Shown here: piece by piece, positions 34,927-42,796 of the stretch | Layout of the letters: every line of letters starts with the position of its first letter | Position numbering within the stretch: the first letter of the stretch is position 1 | Assembly (NCBI GenBank): GCA_965277075.1 | Contig: OZ255707.1 | Location: 1,550,001 to 1,614,000, forward strand | Direction of reading: 5' to 3' | From: Lustribacter sp965277075 | Lineage (GTDB): Bacteria > Vulcanimicrobiota > Vulcanimicrobiia > Vulcanimicrobiales > Vulcanimicrobiaceae | Length of the DNA stretch: 64,000 nucleotides | Translations under genes and position numbers: made by a program | The notes under the pieces: model-generated | Database searches by the model: none | Seen by the model: the letters and a program-made list of their open reading frames with translations, nothing else | Told to the model about the DNA's origin: nothing

Positions 34927-35375
34927 TCGTTACCGAAAACACCGTCGACATCGCCGCCACGCCGTCGACAATCTATGCGCTTGCGGCGGCCACCGAACGC
35001 TGGCCGCTCGTTCTTCCGCACTATCGCTACGTTCGCGTGCTCGCCGAACGCGGTGCAACGCGCACCGTCGCGATGGGCGCGTGGCGTGATGTCTTTCCGA
35101 TCCACTGGATCGCGGAACAGACGAACGACGCGGCGACGCCGCGCATCGCGTTTCGTCACGTGCGCGGCTGGACGCGCGGGATGGACGTCGCATGGCACTT
35201 CACGCCGCTCGACGGGCACGTCACGCGCGTCACGATCGAACACCGCCTCGACTTTCGCTTTCCCGTCGCCGCCGATTGGCTCGGCCGAAACGTCGTGAGC
35301 GGATATTTCATCCACGGCGTCGCGGTGCGCACCCTCGCCCGCATCAAGGCGATCGCCGAAGCGGTTCCACGTTGA
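34923..35375 (+). CDS. SRPBCC-fold polyketide cyclase/aromatase-like protein
   Basis: This is a START/SRPBCC-fold protein of about 150 residues: ENTVDIAATPSTIYALAAATERWPLVLPHY is the typical N-terminal strand-helix pattern, and TRVTIEHRLDFRFPVAADWLG forms the central sheet and long C-terminal helix. Such proteins cyclise or aromatise poly-beta-keto chains. The start is abnormal. No ATG, GTG or TTG is available before the domain, and the codons at the junction are CTG (34923, overlapping the previous TGA), ATC (34926) and GTT (34929). The stop overlaps the ketosynthase TTG (TTGA). Confidence 0.8.
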   Translation: MIVTENTVDIAATPSTIYALAAATERWPLVLPHYRYVRVLAERGATRTVAMGAWRDVFPIHWIAEQTNDAATPRIAFRHVRGWTRGMDVAWHFTPLDGHVTRVTIEHRLDFRFPVAADWLGRNVVSGYFIHGVAVRTLARIKAIAEAVPR

Positions 35376-36607
35376 CGCATCGGGTCGCCGTCACCGGGAT
35401 CGGCGTCGTAACGCCGCTCGGCATCGGCGTCGACGCGTTTTGGACCAACGTGCTCGCCGAAACGATCGCCGTGCGGCCGCTGACGCGTTTTCCGGCGGAC
35501 GGCTTTCCCTCGCACGTTGCCGCGCAGGTCGACGACTTCGATGCATCGTCGTACGTCAGCGCGAAACGTCTGCGCTGGACGGACCGCTTCTCGCAATTTG
35601 CGCTGGTCGCCACGCACCTCGCGCTCGACGACGCGGCGCTTTCCATCAGCGGCGGCGGAGCCGACGTCGGCACGTACATCGGGTCCGCCCTCGGCGGCTT
35701 AGCCTATGCCGACGAACAGCACGACGTGTTTCGCAATGACGGCCTCGGTGCGGTACGGCCGCTGCTCGCGATCTCCGTATTCGGAGGCGCCGCAACGTGC
35801 AACGTCGCGATGGAGTTCGGCCTGCGCGGGCCCAACGTCGCGAACGGCAACTCGTGCGCGTCGGGAGCCGTCGCGATCGGAGATGCGTTTCGCGCCGTCT
35901 CACGCGGCGACGTGCGCGCGGCGCTCGCCGGCGGATGCGAAGCGCCGCTCGCGCCGTTGATTTTCGGCGCGTTCACCGTCATTCGCGCGATGTCGACCCG
36001 CAACGACGATCCGGCCGGTGCCAGCCGGCCGTTCGACGTCGCGCGCGACGGCTTCGTCATGGCCGAGGGCGCAGCGATGCTCGTGATCGAGCGACTCGAG
36101 GATGCACGCACGCGCGGCGCGCACGTCTACGGCGAAATCGTCGGCTACGGCATCACGAACGACGCGTACCATATGTCGGCGCCGGAACCGAACGGGACAT
36201 ATAACGCCGTCGCAATTCGCGCGGCACTCGCCGAGGCGGGACGCGTACCGGATGAGGTCGAGCTCTACAACGCGCACGGCTCGGGCACGCGGCTCGGCGA
36301 TTGCGGCGAAGCTGACGCCGTCGTTCTCGCGTTCGGCGCCCACGCATCGCGCTTGCCCGTCACCGCGACGAAAGGACAGCACGGTCACGCGCTCGGCGCG
36401 ACCGGTGCCTGGGAGGCGGCGCTGACGTTGCTTTCGATGCGCGACGGAATCGTGCCGCGCATCGTCAACTGCGACGAACCCGATCCGGCATGTCCGCTCG
36501 ACCTCGTCCGCGCGCCGCGTCGGCTGCGTCCGCAGCTAGCGGTTTCCGGTTCGGCCGGCTTCGGCGGCATCAATGCCGCCCTCGCGTTCGCGACGGTCGA
36601 AGCCTGA
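35372..36607 (+). CDS. Beta-ketoacyl synthase (FabF-type)
   Basis: This is a thiolase-fold condensing enzyme of 411 residues. The Cys-His-His triad is intact: Cys162 in NGNSCASGAVA, His302 in YNAHGSGTRLGD and His339 in TKGQHGHALGATG. It therefore should condense acyl and malonyl units and is not a chain-length factor. The TTG start overlaps the cyclase stop by 4 nt. It belongs to the methyltransferase-oxidoreductase-cyclase operon, where no acyl carrier protein, acyltransferase or chain-length partner is present; those must come from elsewhere, perhaps from fatty-acid synthesis. Confidence 0.92.
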   Translation: MTHRVAVTGIGVVTPLGIGVDAFWTNVLAETIAVRPLTRFPADGFPSHVAAQVDDFDASSYVSAKRLRWTDRFSQFALVATHLALDDAALSISGGGADVGTYIGSALGGLAYADEQHDVFRNDGLGAVRPLLAISVFGGAATCNVAMEFGLRGPNVANGNSCASGAVAIGDAFRAVSRGDVRAALAGGCEAPLAPLIFGAFTVIRAMSTRNDDPAGASRPFDVARDGFVMAEGAAMLVIERLEDARTRGAHVYGEIVGYGITNDAYHMSAPEPNGTYNAVAIRAALAEAGRVPDEVELYNAHGSGTRLGDCGEADAVVLAFGAHASRLPVTATKGQHGHALGATGAWEAALTLLSMRDGIVPRIVNCDEPDPACPLDLVRAPRRLRPQLAVSGSAGFGGINAALAFATVEA

Positions 36608-36705
36608 TGTTTTCGGGTATGGTGAACATGAACTCGGCGTCTCGACGCGAATGAGATGCCGGCCACCCTCGAGCGCTTCGCTCACTTCCCGACTCACGGA
36701 CACCG

Positions 36706-37008
36706 ATGAAACTGGTGCTGCTCGAAATCTTGATCGTCGTCATTGCAACGCGTGCCGTTCTCGCGTTGCTCGGGAGCGCGACACCCGCCTGGCCGAATCC
36801 GCTGTGGGTGATGTTCGCGCTGGCCGCAATCGTCGCGACGAGCGCGTTGATCGTCAGCGAGATTCGCAAGCGGTTCGGCATCGACACGACAGCCGACGAA
36901 CCGGTCGCGGCACCGCGCATCCCGCTCGACCGCATCGCACCCTTCACCGAAGACGCTCTTGTCGTTCGGTACGGTGCAGGCGGCCGTCCGAACATCCACT
37001 TGAATTAG
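36706..37008 (+). CDS. Small two-helix membrane protein
   Basis: This is a 100-residue protein with two predicted membrane helices (MKLVLLEILIVVIATRAVLALLG and PLWVMFALAAIVATSALIV), followed by a polar tail. I do not recognise it. It lies after the ketosynthase with a 98-base gap and ends convergently 7 bases before a binding-protein gene. Codon use looks like its neighbours. Confidence 0.5.
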   Translation: MKLVLLEILIVVIATRAVLALLGSATPAWPNPLWVMFALAAIVATSALIVSEIRKRFGIDTTADEPVAAPRIPLDRIAPFTEDALVVRYGAGGRPNIHLN

Positions 37009-37015
37009 TGCCCTG

Positions 37016-37999
37016 TCACGAAGCCGGCTTGAGCGCTGCGTCGCTGATCATCTCGTTCGCCGGGAAGCTCTTTCCGATTTTCTTGTAGGTGACCGCGACC
37101 GCGATCACCGGGTCGATTTCGGCAGCAACGAGGTACGGTGCCGGCGTCGAGCGCGCCATCTTCCCGAGATCGGAAGGGTCGACGCCGAGAAACGAACTGA
37201 TCAATCCGGTGGTCTCGTTTTCGTGCGCAGCGACATACACGTTCGCTTGATGCATCGCGGTGTTGAAACGCTCGACCGTCGAACGATTCTTCGCCACCCA
37301 ATCCGTGGCGCCGAACCAGGCCGCGACCTGATACCGTTTGGCGATCGAATCGAACACCGGCGCGGCGAAGCGCGCATGTCCGGTCGCGATCGCTTGCGTG
37401 AGCAGCGGATTCCACAAGGTCGCGCCTTCGATGCGTGACTGATCCATCGCGGCAGCGACGGCGGCCGGACTCATCTCGACGAACTTCACGCTTGCCGCGT
37501 CGCCGCCGTTCTGATCGACCCAGGCTTGGGTCGCGATCGCATTGAGGTCATTCAGGGACGCCACGCCGATCACTTTGTCGGCGAGATCTTTCGCGTTCTT
37601 CATCTTCGAAGCGGACGCGACGATTAAACCGCCGTCGGGCCGTTCGCCGCGATAGATCGATGCCGGCGCTACCAGGGTCATCGGAATGTTGCGCGCGTGC
37701 GCGACGATCAAGTTGAGGATACTCGACTTGCCGAGTTGCAGCGTTCCGCCGGCGATGGCGGCGGCGATGGCCGCGCCGCTCGTCAGACGCTGGATGCGAA
37801 CGTCGAGCGCGGCCTTTGCGAACAGACCGGCCGATTGCGCGTAGAGCAGCGGCGTCGTTTGGTCGTCGAGCGCACAGCCGACGTTGAGCACGATCGCGTT
37901 CGACGCGGGGTTCTGTGCGCGCGCGGCGGCGGGTGTCAGCGCCAGAGCTGCCAGCGCACCGGCGAAGGCGCGCCGATCGAGCATCGCGGGCACCGTCAT
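37016..37999 (-). CDS. ABC-type binding protein, NMT1/SsuA-like, without permease
   Basis: This is an exported periplasmic binding protein of 327 residues (MLDRRAFAGALAALALTPAAARAQ looks like a Tat or Sec signal). The body follows the SsuA/TauA/NMT1 pattern: LYAQSAGLFAKAALDVRIQRLTSG, then GKSSILNLIVAHARNIP and DLADKVIGVASLNDLNAIA. The ATG overlaps the stop of the HyuB gene (ATGA). No ABC permease or ATPase lies in the gene set, so it must use a distant transporter or act as a receptor. It is a paralogue of the protein at 47820. Confidence 0.88.
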   Translation of the reverse strand: MTVPAMLDRRAFAGALAALALTPAAARAQNPASNAIVLNVGCALDDQTTPLLYAQSAGLFAKAALDVRIQRLTSGAAIAAAIAGGTLQLGKSSILNLIVAHARNIPMTLVAPASIYRGERPDGGLIVASASKMKNAKDLADKVIGVASLNDLNAIATQAWVDQNGGDAASVKFVEMSPAAVAAAMDQSRIEGATLWNPLLTQAIATGHARFAAPVFDSIAKRYQVAAWFGATDWVAKNRSTVERFNTAMHQANVYVAAHENETTGLISSFLGVDPSDLGKMARSTPAPYLVAAEIDPVIAVAVTYKKIGKSFPANEMISDAALKPAS

Positions 38000-39708
38000 C
38001 GCGCCGCTATCAACGCGCCGTCGAACTGCTCGAGCGCGTCGTCGATGCGCGCGCGATCCGTGCCGTAATACTCGACCGCTGCATCGCGGCTGACATATCC
38101 GTCGATTACGTCGGCAAGCACATCGACGAACGGTCGCGTCCGCGGGTCCCCGAGGCCGCCGCCGCCCGCTTTTTCGAGCGTGAGCACGTCGCCGCACATC
38201 AAACGCACGCCGCTGAAACGGCTCGGCAAGGCCTTTTGCCCGGGCGTTCCCGCGTTGAGCGTGAGCGAACCGAGTGCGCCGGGCTGGCCACCGGCGGCGC
38301 CGTCGGCCGGAATCGTGTGCTTTCCACCTCGACACGTTAGTTGCGCGTCGTCAACGAGCACCTCCCACACGCGCCGCGGCGAGAGCCCGCCGCGAAAACG
38401 CCCGGGGCCGCCGGAATCGCGAATGAGCTCGAAGCGCCGCACTCGCGTCGGATACTCGCTCTCGAGTATCTCGATCGACGCGGCACGCGTGTTCGACAGC
38501 AGTACCGCGATGCCGGAGACGCCATCGGCGCTCGCGCGGCCGCCATAAGCCGACCCGATCGGTTCGTACTGCACGAAATTACCGCCGGCCGGACGCCGTC
38601 CGGTGATCGAGATACCGCCGACGCCGCCGTTCCCGGCCATGCGCCGCTGCGGTACAAAATCGCTGAGCGCGACGAGCATCGCTTCGACGATCGCGGTGCA
38701 CGTCGCCATGTACGTGCAGACCGGCGCCGGAAAGTACGGGTCGAGCACGGAGCCTTTGCGGAACGTCGTTTCAACGACGCGCGCGACGCCCGCGTTATTC
38801 GGCAGCGACGGATCGATCATCGCGATGAGCGCGTAGTAGCAGCAGCCGCGCGCGAGCGCGGGGCCGATATTGACGGGACCTTGGGTCTGATCGTTCGACC
38901 CGGTGAAGTCGAAGGCGATGCGGTCGCCGTGCTTCGCGATGCGCACGTGATAGTGCACCCGCGCATCGTGCGTGATGCCGTCCGTATCGACGAACGACTC
39001 CGCTTCGTGCACGCCGTCGGGCCACGTCGCGAGCACTTCCCGAATGCGTTTCTCCGCAACGTCTTGCATCGCGCCGAACGTCTCGAGCAACGCGTCGATG
39101 CCGTAACGCGCGATCACGTCGGCCAGGCGGCGTTCGCCGAGCCGCGCGACGCCGATCTGTCCGCGAATATCACCGACGACGAGATCCGGCGTGCGGCTAT
39201 TGGCGCGCACGATCGCCTCGATATCGGACTGCAACACGCCGGCTGCGACGAAGCGGATGGGCGGATACTGAATACCTTCTTGAAAGAGTTCGCGCGCGCT
39301 TCCGTAGGACGTCCCCGGCACGACGCCGCCGAGATCGCTCTTGTGCGCGATGCTGCCGGTGAACGCGATGAGGGCGCCGTCGTGAAAAACCGGCGTCACG
39401 ACCGCCATGTCCATCGAATGCGTCACCCCCGCGAGGTACGGATGATTCGTGATGAACGCATCGCCGGGCACGATGTCATCGAATGCCGCGCGCACCGCGC
39501 GCACGACCTCGGGCAACGCGCTCACGTGCAGCGGCAGCACGACGTGTTCGCCGACGACGTTGCCGGTAGCGTCGAGCAGCATGCAGCTCGCGTCCTGCGA
39601 CTCGCGGACGATCGTCGAGTAGCCGGTCCGGAAGATGCTGTCTTGCATCTCGCTTACGATGCCGGAGAGCCGGCTCTGGATCACCTGAAAAGTGACAGCG
39701 TCCATCAC
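37996..39708 (-). CDS. Hydantoinase/oxoprolinase family protein, B subunit (HyuB-like)
   Basis: This is a HyuB-type subunit of 570 residues, translated after the HyuA gene at 39705 (ATGA overlap). Typical stretches are RESQDASCMLLDATGNVVGEH, GDAFITNHPYLAGVTHSMDM and the C-terminal LEKAGGGGLGDPRTR. Long blocks are identical to the HyuB at 45065 (for example RTGYSTIVRESQDASCMLL and GQIGVARLGERRLAD), so the two are recent paralogues. The substrate is unknown; a binding protein is encoded directly downstream and may bring it in. Confidence 0.9.
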   Translation of the reverse strand: MMDAVTFQVIQSRLSGIVSEMQDSIFRTGYSTIVRESQDASCMLLDATGNVVGEHVVLPLHVSALPEVVRAVRAAFDDIVPGDAFITNHPYLAGVTHSMDMAVVTPVFHDGALIAFTGSIAHKSDLGGVVPGTSYGSARELFQEGIQYPPIRFVAAGVLQSDIEAIVRANSRTPDLVVGDIRGQIGVARLGERRLADVIARYGIDALLETFGAMQDVAEKRIREVLATWPDGVHEAESFVDTDGITHDARVHYHVRIAKHGDRIAFDFTGSNDQTQGPVNIGPALARGCCYYALIAMIDPSLPNNAGVARVVETTFRKGSVLDPYFPAPVCTYMATCTAIVEAMLVALSDFVPQRRMAGNGGVGGISITGRRPAGGNFVQYEPIGSAYGGRASADGVSGIAVLLSNTRAASIEILESEYPTRVRRFELIRDSGGPGRFRGGLSPRRVWEVLVDDAQLTCRGGKHTIPADGAAGGQPGALGSLTLNAGTPGQKALPSRFSGVRLMCGDVLTLEKAGGGGLGDPRTRPFVDVLADVIDGYVSRDAAVEYYGTDRARIDDALEQFDGALIAAR

Positions 39709-41828
39709 CGGGACTCGACTAGGGTGCGTTCGCCCGACGGCGCAGGCGCCGATTCGGCGCTCACGATTTCGAGTTGTCCGAGTTCGACGACCCGTGCGCG
39801 CTGCCCGCGGCCGACCACCGTCGTCGCGTCGTTCTGCAAGAGGATCGCCGGCCCGTCGATCACGGCATCGGGCGGTAACAGCGTGCGGTCGTAGAGCGCG
39901 GTCGCAGCCGCTTCGTCGCTGTCGATCCAGGTATCGCGCACGCCGAGATACGCGTCGGCGAGCGTACCGGTCGACGGAAACGGCGAGGCGATCGACGCGT
40001 GCGGAACCTTCGCGACGGCACTAACGCGGTAGTTGACGATTTCGACGTGTTCGTCGGGTGCCGAATGGCCGGTGAGTTGCGCGTGCTCGGCATCGAACCG
40101 CCGGCGCGTTTCGTGCAACGCCGCCGCGTCGCGCGGCAGGTCGTCGAGCGACACTGTCAGATCGTAGCCTTGACCGACGTAGCGCAGATCGAGCGCGAAC
40201 TCGAAGCGCAATTGCGCGGGCGCGAAGCCCTGGCCCAACAACGCCGTTTCACCTTGCTTGCGCAAGCGCTCGAACACGTCGCGCACGTGCGCCGGATCTG
40301 TCTCGTCGATCCGCGAGAGTTCGGAGGCGACGTAGTCGTGGCGTACGTCGGAGAGCAACAGTCCGAGCGCGCTCGTCACACCGGGAAACGCCGGTACCAT
40401 CACGCCGCGCATTCCGAGTTCCGCAGCCATCTGGGCCGCGTGGATCGGCCCGGCGCCGCCGAACGCGAGCAGATGAAAATCGCGCAGATCGTAGCCGCGG
40501 TTGGACGAGACGACCTTGATCGCTTCTTGCATCTTCACGCTGACGATCTCAACGATTCCGCGCGCCGCCGCGATCACCGAGATGCCGAGCGGTCCGGCGA
40601 TCGTCTCGCGAATTGCGCGTTCCGCGGCGCCGCGATCGAGCTTCAGCGTTCCGCCGGCGAGCGGACTCTGTTCGGCGAGCGCGCCGAGAACGAGATTCGC
40701 ATCGGTGATCGTCGGTTTCGTGCCGCCTTTGCCGTAGGCCACCGGGCCCGGATTCGCGCCCGCGCTTTCCGGCCCGACTTGTAAGACGCCCGCGCTGTCG
40801 ATCCATGCGATCGTGCCGCCGCCGGCGGCGACCGTGTGAATGTCGAGCATCGGCACCAACACGTCGCGGCCGTGAACTTTTCCGCCCATGCGGCGCATCG
40901 GCCGTCCGCCTTCGATCAGCGCGACGTCCGTGCTTGTGCCGCCCATGTCGAACGTGACGACGTTCGGAAAGGACGCGCTCTCGGAGATGAGACGGCTCGC
41001 CGCGACGACGCCGGCGGCGGGACCGCTGAGAATCGTTTGCACGCTGCGTTGCGCGGCCGATGCGAACGTCGCGACGCCGCCGTTCGAACGCATGATGTAG
41101 CGTTGCCGTTGCTCGCAGCCTTCGCCCGTCAGCCGTTCGTCGAGCGCTTGGATATAGTGCTCGAGTTTCGGGTTGAGATACGCGTTGACGACCGTGGTCG
41201 AAAGCCGGTAATACTCGCGAATCTGCGGTGCGACGTCGCTCGAGAGCGACACGTTCACCTCCGGCGCTTCTTCGGCGATCATCGCGCCGACGCGCTGCTC
41301 GTGCTCCGGATGCCGGAACGAGAACAAGAACGCGACCGCGATCGAGGTGACGCCGCGTCGCACGAGCGTGCGGATCGCCTCGCGTGCGGCCGTCTCGTCG
41401 AGTTCCTCGAGTACGCTGCCGTCGTGGAGAACGCGTTCCGGGATCTCTTGCGTCAAGCGCGCCGGGACGAGCGCACGCGGACGTTCGAAGAACAGATCGT
41501 ACGTCGTTGCGCCGTAGGGACGGCTCTGTTCGCCGACTTCGTAGATGCCGCGAAAGCCCTGCGTGACGAGCAGCCCGGTGCGCGCACCGTTTTCTTCGAG
41601 AATTGCGTTGGTCCCGACGGTCGTTCCGTGCGAGAAGTACACGACGTCGGAACCGGCGGCGCCGCTGCGCGCGAGGTAGTCGCGCAGACCGCCGACGATA
41701 CCGTCGGCCTCGGCGCCGCGCGTCGACGGAACTTTGAAGACGTCGAGCGCGCCGCTCGCCTCGTCGAGGACGACGAAATCCGTAAACGTTCCACCCGTAT
41801 CGACGGCGACGCGAAGACGACGACTCAT
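39705..41828 (-). CDS. Hydantoinase/oxoprolinase family protein, A subunit (HyuA-like)
   Basis: This is a HyuA-type ATP-dependent subunit of 707 residues. AVDTGGTFTDFVVLDE opens the protein, and FDMGGTSTDVALIEGG is the second phosphate loop. AAGGGTIAWIDSAG and ESAGANPGPVAYG follow, as in the copy at 715. It heads a leftward operon with HyuB and an orphan binding protein. A LysR gene is divergent from it across 77 bases and is the probable regulator. Among family members, 5-oxoprolinases, N-methylhydantoinases and acetone carboxylases cannot be told apart safely here. Confidence 0.9.
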   Translation of the reverse strand: MSRRLRVAVDTGGTFTDFVVLDEASGALDVFKVPSTRGAEADGIVGGLRDYLARSGAAGSDVVYFSHGTTVGTNAILEENGARTGLLVTQGFRGIYEVGEQSRPYGATTYDLFFERPRALVPARLTQEIPERVLHDGSVLEELDETAAREAIRTLVRRGVTSIAVAFLFSFRHPEHEQRVGAMIAEEAPEVNVSLSSDVAPQIREYYRLSTTVVNAYLNPKLEHYIQALDERLTGEGCEQRQRYIMRSNGGVATFASAAQRSVQTILSGPAAGVVAASRLISESASFPNVVTFDMGGTSTDVALIEGGRPMRRMGGKVHGRDVLVPMLDIHTVAAGGGTIAWIDSAGVLQVGPESAGANPGPVAYGKGGTKPTITDANLVLGALAEQSPLAGGTLKLDRGAAERAIRETIAGPLGISVIAAARGIVEIVSVKMQEAIKVVSSNRGYDLRDFHLLAFGGAGPIHAAQMAAELGMRGVMVPAFPGVTSALGLLLSDVRHDYVASELSRIDETDPAHVRDVFERLRKQGETALLGQGFAPAQLRFEFALDLRYVGQGYDLTVSLDDLPRDAAALHETRRRFDAEHAQLTGHSAPDEHVEIVNYRVSAVAKVPHASIASPFPSTGTLADAYLGVRDTWIDSDEAAATALYDRTLLPPDAVIDGPAILLQNDATTVVGRGQRARVVELGQLEIVSAESAPAPSGERTLVESR

Positions 41829-41863
41829 ATCGCTCCAGTGTAGCTCGTGCGACGGCCGGGATC

Positions 41864-41884
41864 GATAGCGCCGACCGACGTATC
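41864..41884. promoter_or_regulatory. Possible LysR operator
   Basis: In the 77-bp gap between the HyuA gene and the LysR gene, GATA (41864-41867) and TATC (41881-41884) form a short dyad with a 13-base centre. LysR proteins usually bind T-N11-A dyads in exactly such divergent gaps. The match is short and the spacing is not ideal, so this is only a candidate. Confidence 0.25.
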
Positions 41885-41905
41885 CTATGTCGTCGGGAGC
41901 ATACG

Positions 41906-42760
41906 TTGGAATTACCGCAGCTGGAATACTTTCGGGTGTTGGGCCGCTTGCAGCACGTCACACGCGCCGCCGAGGCGCTCGGCATCACGCAGCCGACACT
42001 CAGCCGCGCGATGGCCCGGCTCGAAGCGGAACTCGGCGTGCCGCTCTTCCACCGCGTCGGCCGCTCGGTCGGGCTCTCGCCCTACGGTGCGGCGTTTCTC
42101 ACCTCGGTCGAGCGCGCGCTCGACGAGCTCGCGGGCGGGCGCACGCACCTCACGGAGATGAGCGGCGAGCGCGGGACGATCGCGCTCGGATTTTTGCGCT
42201 CGCTCGCGGCGCGCTTCGTGCCCGATCTCACGCGCCGCTTTCAAGCGGAGCATCCGGGAACGCGCTTCGTATTCACCGACGATCGGCGCGACCGGCTCGT
42301 CGAACGGCTGATCGGCGGGTCGATCGCGCTCGGCATCACGGTACGTACGACGGACTCGCGCGTCGAGTGGTCCGCGATCGCGACGCAAGAACTGGTCGTG
42401 ATCGTTCCGCCGGAGCATCCGCTGGCAGCGGGCGGCCACGTCGCGCTCGCGGCACTCGCCGGCGAACGGCTCGTCACGTTCAAGGACGGCTATCCTGTCC
42501 GCGAGCAGATCGAAGCGCTGCTCGACGCTGCGGGCGTGACGCCGCTGATCGCGTCGGAGAGCGACGAGTCCGGCTCGGTGCGCGGCCTCGTCGCCGCCGG
42601 CGCCGGAATCGCGATCGTCCCCCATTCCGGCGCGAGCGACGACCTCGTGACGTTGACGATCGACGATCCCGGAGCCGCGCGTGAGGTCGGCATCGCCTGG
42701 GTCCCCGGACGCCATCTCTCCGCGGCGGAGCTTGCGTTTCGCACGTTCGTGACGTCGTAG
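41906..42760 (+). CDS. LysR-family transcriptional regulator
   Basis: This is a DNA-binding regulator of 284 residues. The N-terminal winged helix-turn-helix is clear (YFRVLGRLQHVTRAAEALGITQPTLSRAMARLE), and the rest is the usual inducer-binding domain. The TTG at 41906 has GGGAG about 6 nt upstream. It is divergent from the HyuA-HyuB-binding-protein operon and followed 36 bases later by the molybdenum hydroxylase gene. It may control either or both. The inducer is unknown. Confidence 0.93.
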   Translation: MELPQLEYFRVLGRLQHVTRAAEALGITQPTLSRAMARLEAELGVPLFHRVGRSVGLSPYGAAFLTSVERALDELAGGRTHLTEMSGERGTIALGFLRSLAARFVPDLTRRFQAEHPGTRFVFTDDRRDRLVERLIGGSIALGITVRTTDSRVEWSAIATQELVVIVPPEHPLAAGGHVALAALAGERLVTFKDGYPVREQIEALLDAAGVTPLIASESDESGSVRGLVAAGAGIAIVPHSGASDDLVTLTIDDPGAAREVGIAWVPGRHLSAAELAFRTFVTS

Positions 42761-42796
42761 GGAATTGCGCCGGGAGTCGCAAACGGCGGCCGAGTC

